Source: an uncultured Draconibacterium sp.
GTDB lineage: Bacteria > Bacteroidota > Bacteroidia > Bacteroidales > Prolixibacteraceae
NCBI RefSeq assembly: GCF_963677575.1
Contig: NZ_OY782038.1
Coordinates: forward strand, 1,364,001-1,428,000
Direction: 5' to 3'
DNA length: 64,000 nucleotides
This document shows positions 62,968 to 64,000 of this stretch, in pieces. The notes below the pieces were generated by a model. The model had not been told where the DNA came from. It worked only from the letters and a program-made list of their open reading frames with translations, and ran no database searches. Within the stretch, counting starts at the first letter, position 1; the number at the start of each line of letters is the position of its first letter. Both the position numbers and the translations under genes were made by a program.

Positions 62968-64000
62968 TTAATTTGCTCCACCCTGATAACCTTCGTTTTG
63001 AACAAGTGAAATGTTAGCATCTAAAGCTGATTTCGGAATTGGGAAATAATCCCAATAGGAATCAGTTGTGGCATCTTTACAGAACCATGATTTTCCGTTA
63101 AATACATTTCTTCCATCGCCCATTTTAAAACGAATAAGATCTTGACGACGATGATGCTCTCCTGCAAATTCCCAAGCCAAATCATCAAGCAAACCACCAA
63201 ATTCAATATCGTCGCCACCTTCGTTGGTTACATTATATGACGCTGGATCATAATTGGCATATCCTTCGCTGGTATATTCACGATGTCCGTAATCATATAC
63301 ACTTCCACCTTTCAAATCAGCAACAGAACGAACTGCACCCTGTGCAGTTTCGAACGAACGACTGCGAACTTCTGTAATAAGGTCGGCAGCAGTTTGCTCA
63401 TCTTGTCCCAATCGAAGTAAGCATTCAGCTTTAATAAACATTGCATCTGCCAAACGGAAAAAAGCTATATCATTTCCATATGTACCATAGTCACCTGGTT
63501 CAATTTCACTTTTCACAAAGCGGTAACCTTCTTGCTGGTATGCACCAGGATTATCGATTGAGTGAACGTTCTTTGAATAGTTCAATACGCCTTCGCCAGC
63601 CCAATCGTCGTCAGCAAAAGGAATAGGGTCGCCAGATTGAGGAATTACATTTCCTTCGTCGTCTTTAGTTGCAAAACGTTGCACACCACCAGTCCAGGTA
63701 TACCCCAAACGAAGGTCACCTTCTTCATAGCTATCGATAAACTGAGGTACAGCACAGCTACCATTCCATGGAGAATTGTTATAACCATAAGCAGCTGCTC
63801 CGGCACCCACCAAACACTTATTTATTAAGTAATTGTGCGATGCATGTGTATGATCGAGTGGAATTCCAAAAATTACTTCCGGTGATCCGTCTATATCAAC
63901 TTTAAAATTATCAAGATAATTTGGAGCCAGAGAATAACCACCATTATCAAAAATGTCCTTAACCTCAGCTAAAGCCAATGTATAATACGAATCATCATTA
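62968..64000 (-). CDS. SusD/RagB family nutrient-binding outer-membrane lipoprotein (5' part outside window)
   Basis: The C-terminal 344 residues of a SusD-like protein are present; the frame runs to the window edge with no stop, so the signal and first part are missing. FFRLADAMFIKAECLLRLG followed by LITEVRSRSF is the TPR-type signature of the family, and the DDLAWEFAGEHHRRQDLIRF near the end is a strong RagB/SusD hallmark. It would cap a SusC TonB transporter, expected just beyond the right edge. Together with the two DUF4859-type lipoproteins it defines a Sus-like uptake locus. Confidence 0.95.
   Translation of the reverse strand, partial: NDDSYYTLALAEVKDIFDNGGYSLAPNYLDNFKVDIDGSPEVIFGIPLDHTHASHNYLINKCLVGAGAAAYGYNNSPWNGSCAVPQFIDSYEEGDLRLGYTWTGGVQRFATKDDEGNVIPQSGDPIPFADDDWAGEGVLNYSKNVHSIDNPGAYQQEGYRFVKSEIEPGDYGTYGNDIAFFRLADAMFIKAECLLRLGQDEQTAADLITEVRSRSFETAQGAVRSVADLKGGSVYDYGHREYTSEGYANYDPASYNVTNEGGDDIEFGGLLDDLAWEFAGEHHRRQDLIRFKMGDGRNVFNGKSWFCKDATTDSYWDYFPIPKSALDANISLVQNEGYQGGAN

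Noticed and set aside
1..64000. CRISPR arrays, rRNA genes, intact insertion sequences or prophage
   Set aside because: I looked for regularly spaced repeats, rRNA-like blocks and transposase or phage structural genes and found none beyond the integrase tail and the inverted-repeat element.

Overview
The window is a Bacteroidota chromosome segment, most like a marine or anoxic-sediment Marinilabiliales/Prolixibacteraceae-type organism. That placement is inference. It rests on a SusD-like gene, many short lipoprotein signals ending in S-C or F-S-C, TonB receptors with carboxypeptidase-regulatory-like N-termini, NUDIX-type AraR control of arabinose genes, and several matches to the Bacteroidota promoter TTTG-N19-TAnnTTTG. 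No rRNA, CRISPR array or intact mobile element is present.

Left part (1-7250): a lipoprotein subtilase, the tRNA uridine hydroxylase TrhO, a tRNA-dihydrouridine synthase, a Cys-rich DUF3795-type protein, a PQQ-propeller lipoprotein, convergent GTP cyclohydrolase I, and a tRNA-Ser(GCT)/tRNA-Pro(TGG) unit with its own promoter and terminator.

7331-25535: one 14-gene minus-strand corrinoid operon led by a cobalamin riboswitch. Read 5' to 3', it encodes a BtuB-like receptor, a PepSY membrane protein, a signal-peptide-bearing CbiK chelatase, a BtuFCD-like ABC importer, a nitrilase-family hydrolase, CobT, CbiA and CbiL. Four bifunctional fusions follow: CbiH-CbiC, CbiE-CbiT, CbiG-CbiF and CbiJ-CbiD. 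Together they cover the early-cobalt route from sirohydrochlorin to cob(II)yrinate a,c-diamide plus lower-ligand activation. The amidation, adenosylation and nucleotide-loop genes are not in the window.

25600-39010: an iron-related block, all on the minus strand. It holds a hemerythrin-like protein with an overlapping LuxR-type regulator, a TonB receptor, flavodoxin and its DUF2023 neighbour, a TetR regulator, a pair of exporter-fold ABC half-transporters, a methyltransferase and a FeoA-FeoB fusion. Its edges are decayed: a frameshifted FeoB-associated membrane protein and a broken methyltransferase on one side, a catalytically dead tyrosine-recombinase tail on the other.

39145-42333: plus-strand sugar unit of a lipoprotein alpha/beta hydrolase, a sugar-porter MFS transporter and a PfkB-type kinase. 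42482-52774: L-arabinose utilisation (AraR, AraA, sodium symporter, AraD, AraB, mutarotase) with a three-domain GH43 lipoprotein upstream. A small element with 23-bp terminal inverted repeats lies between the GH43 gene and its apparent terminator.

52783-64000: a PDZ-like gene fragment, a Crp/Fnr regulator, two secreted peptidase-like proteins, a large DUF5695-like secreted protein, and the start of a Sus-type locus. That locus is a SusD cut by the window edge and two adjacent lipoproteins sharing a DUF4859-like C-terminal module, one carrying a HEIGH metallopeptidase-type domain.
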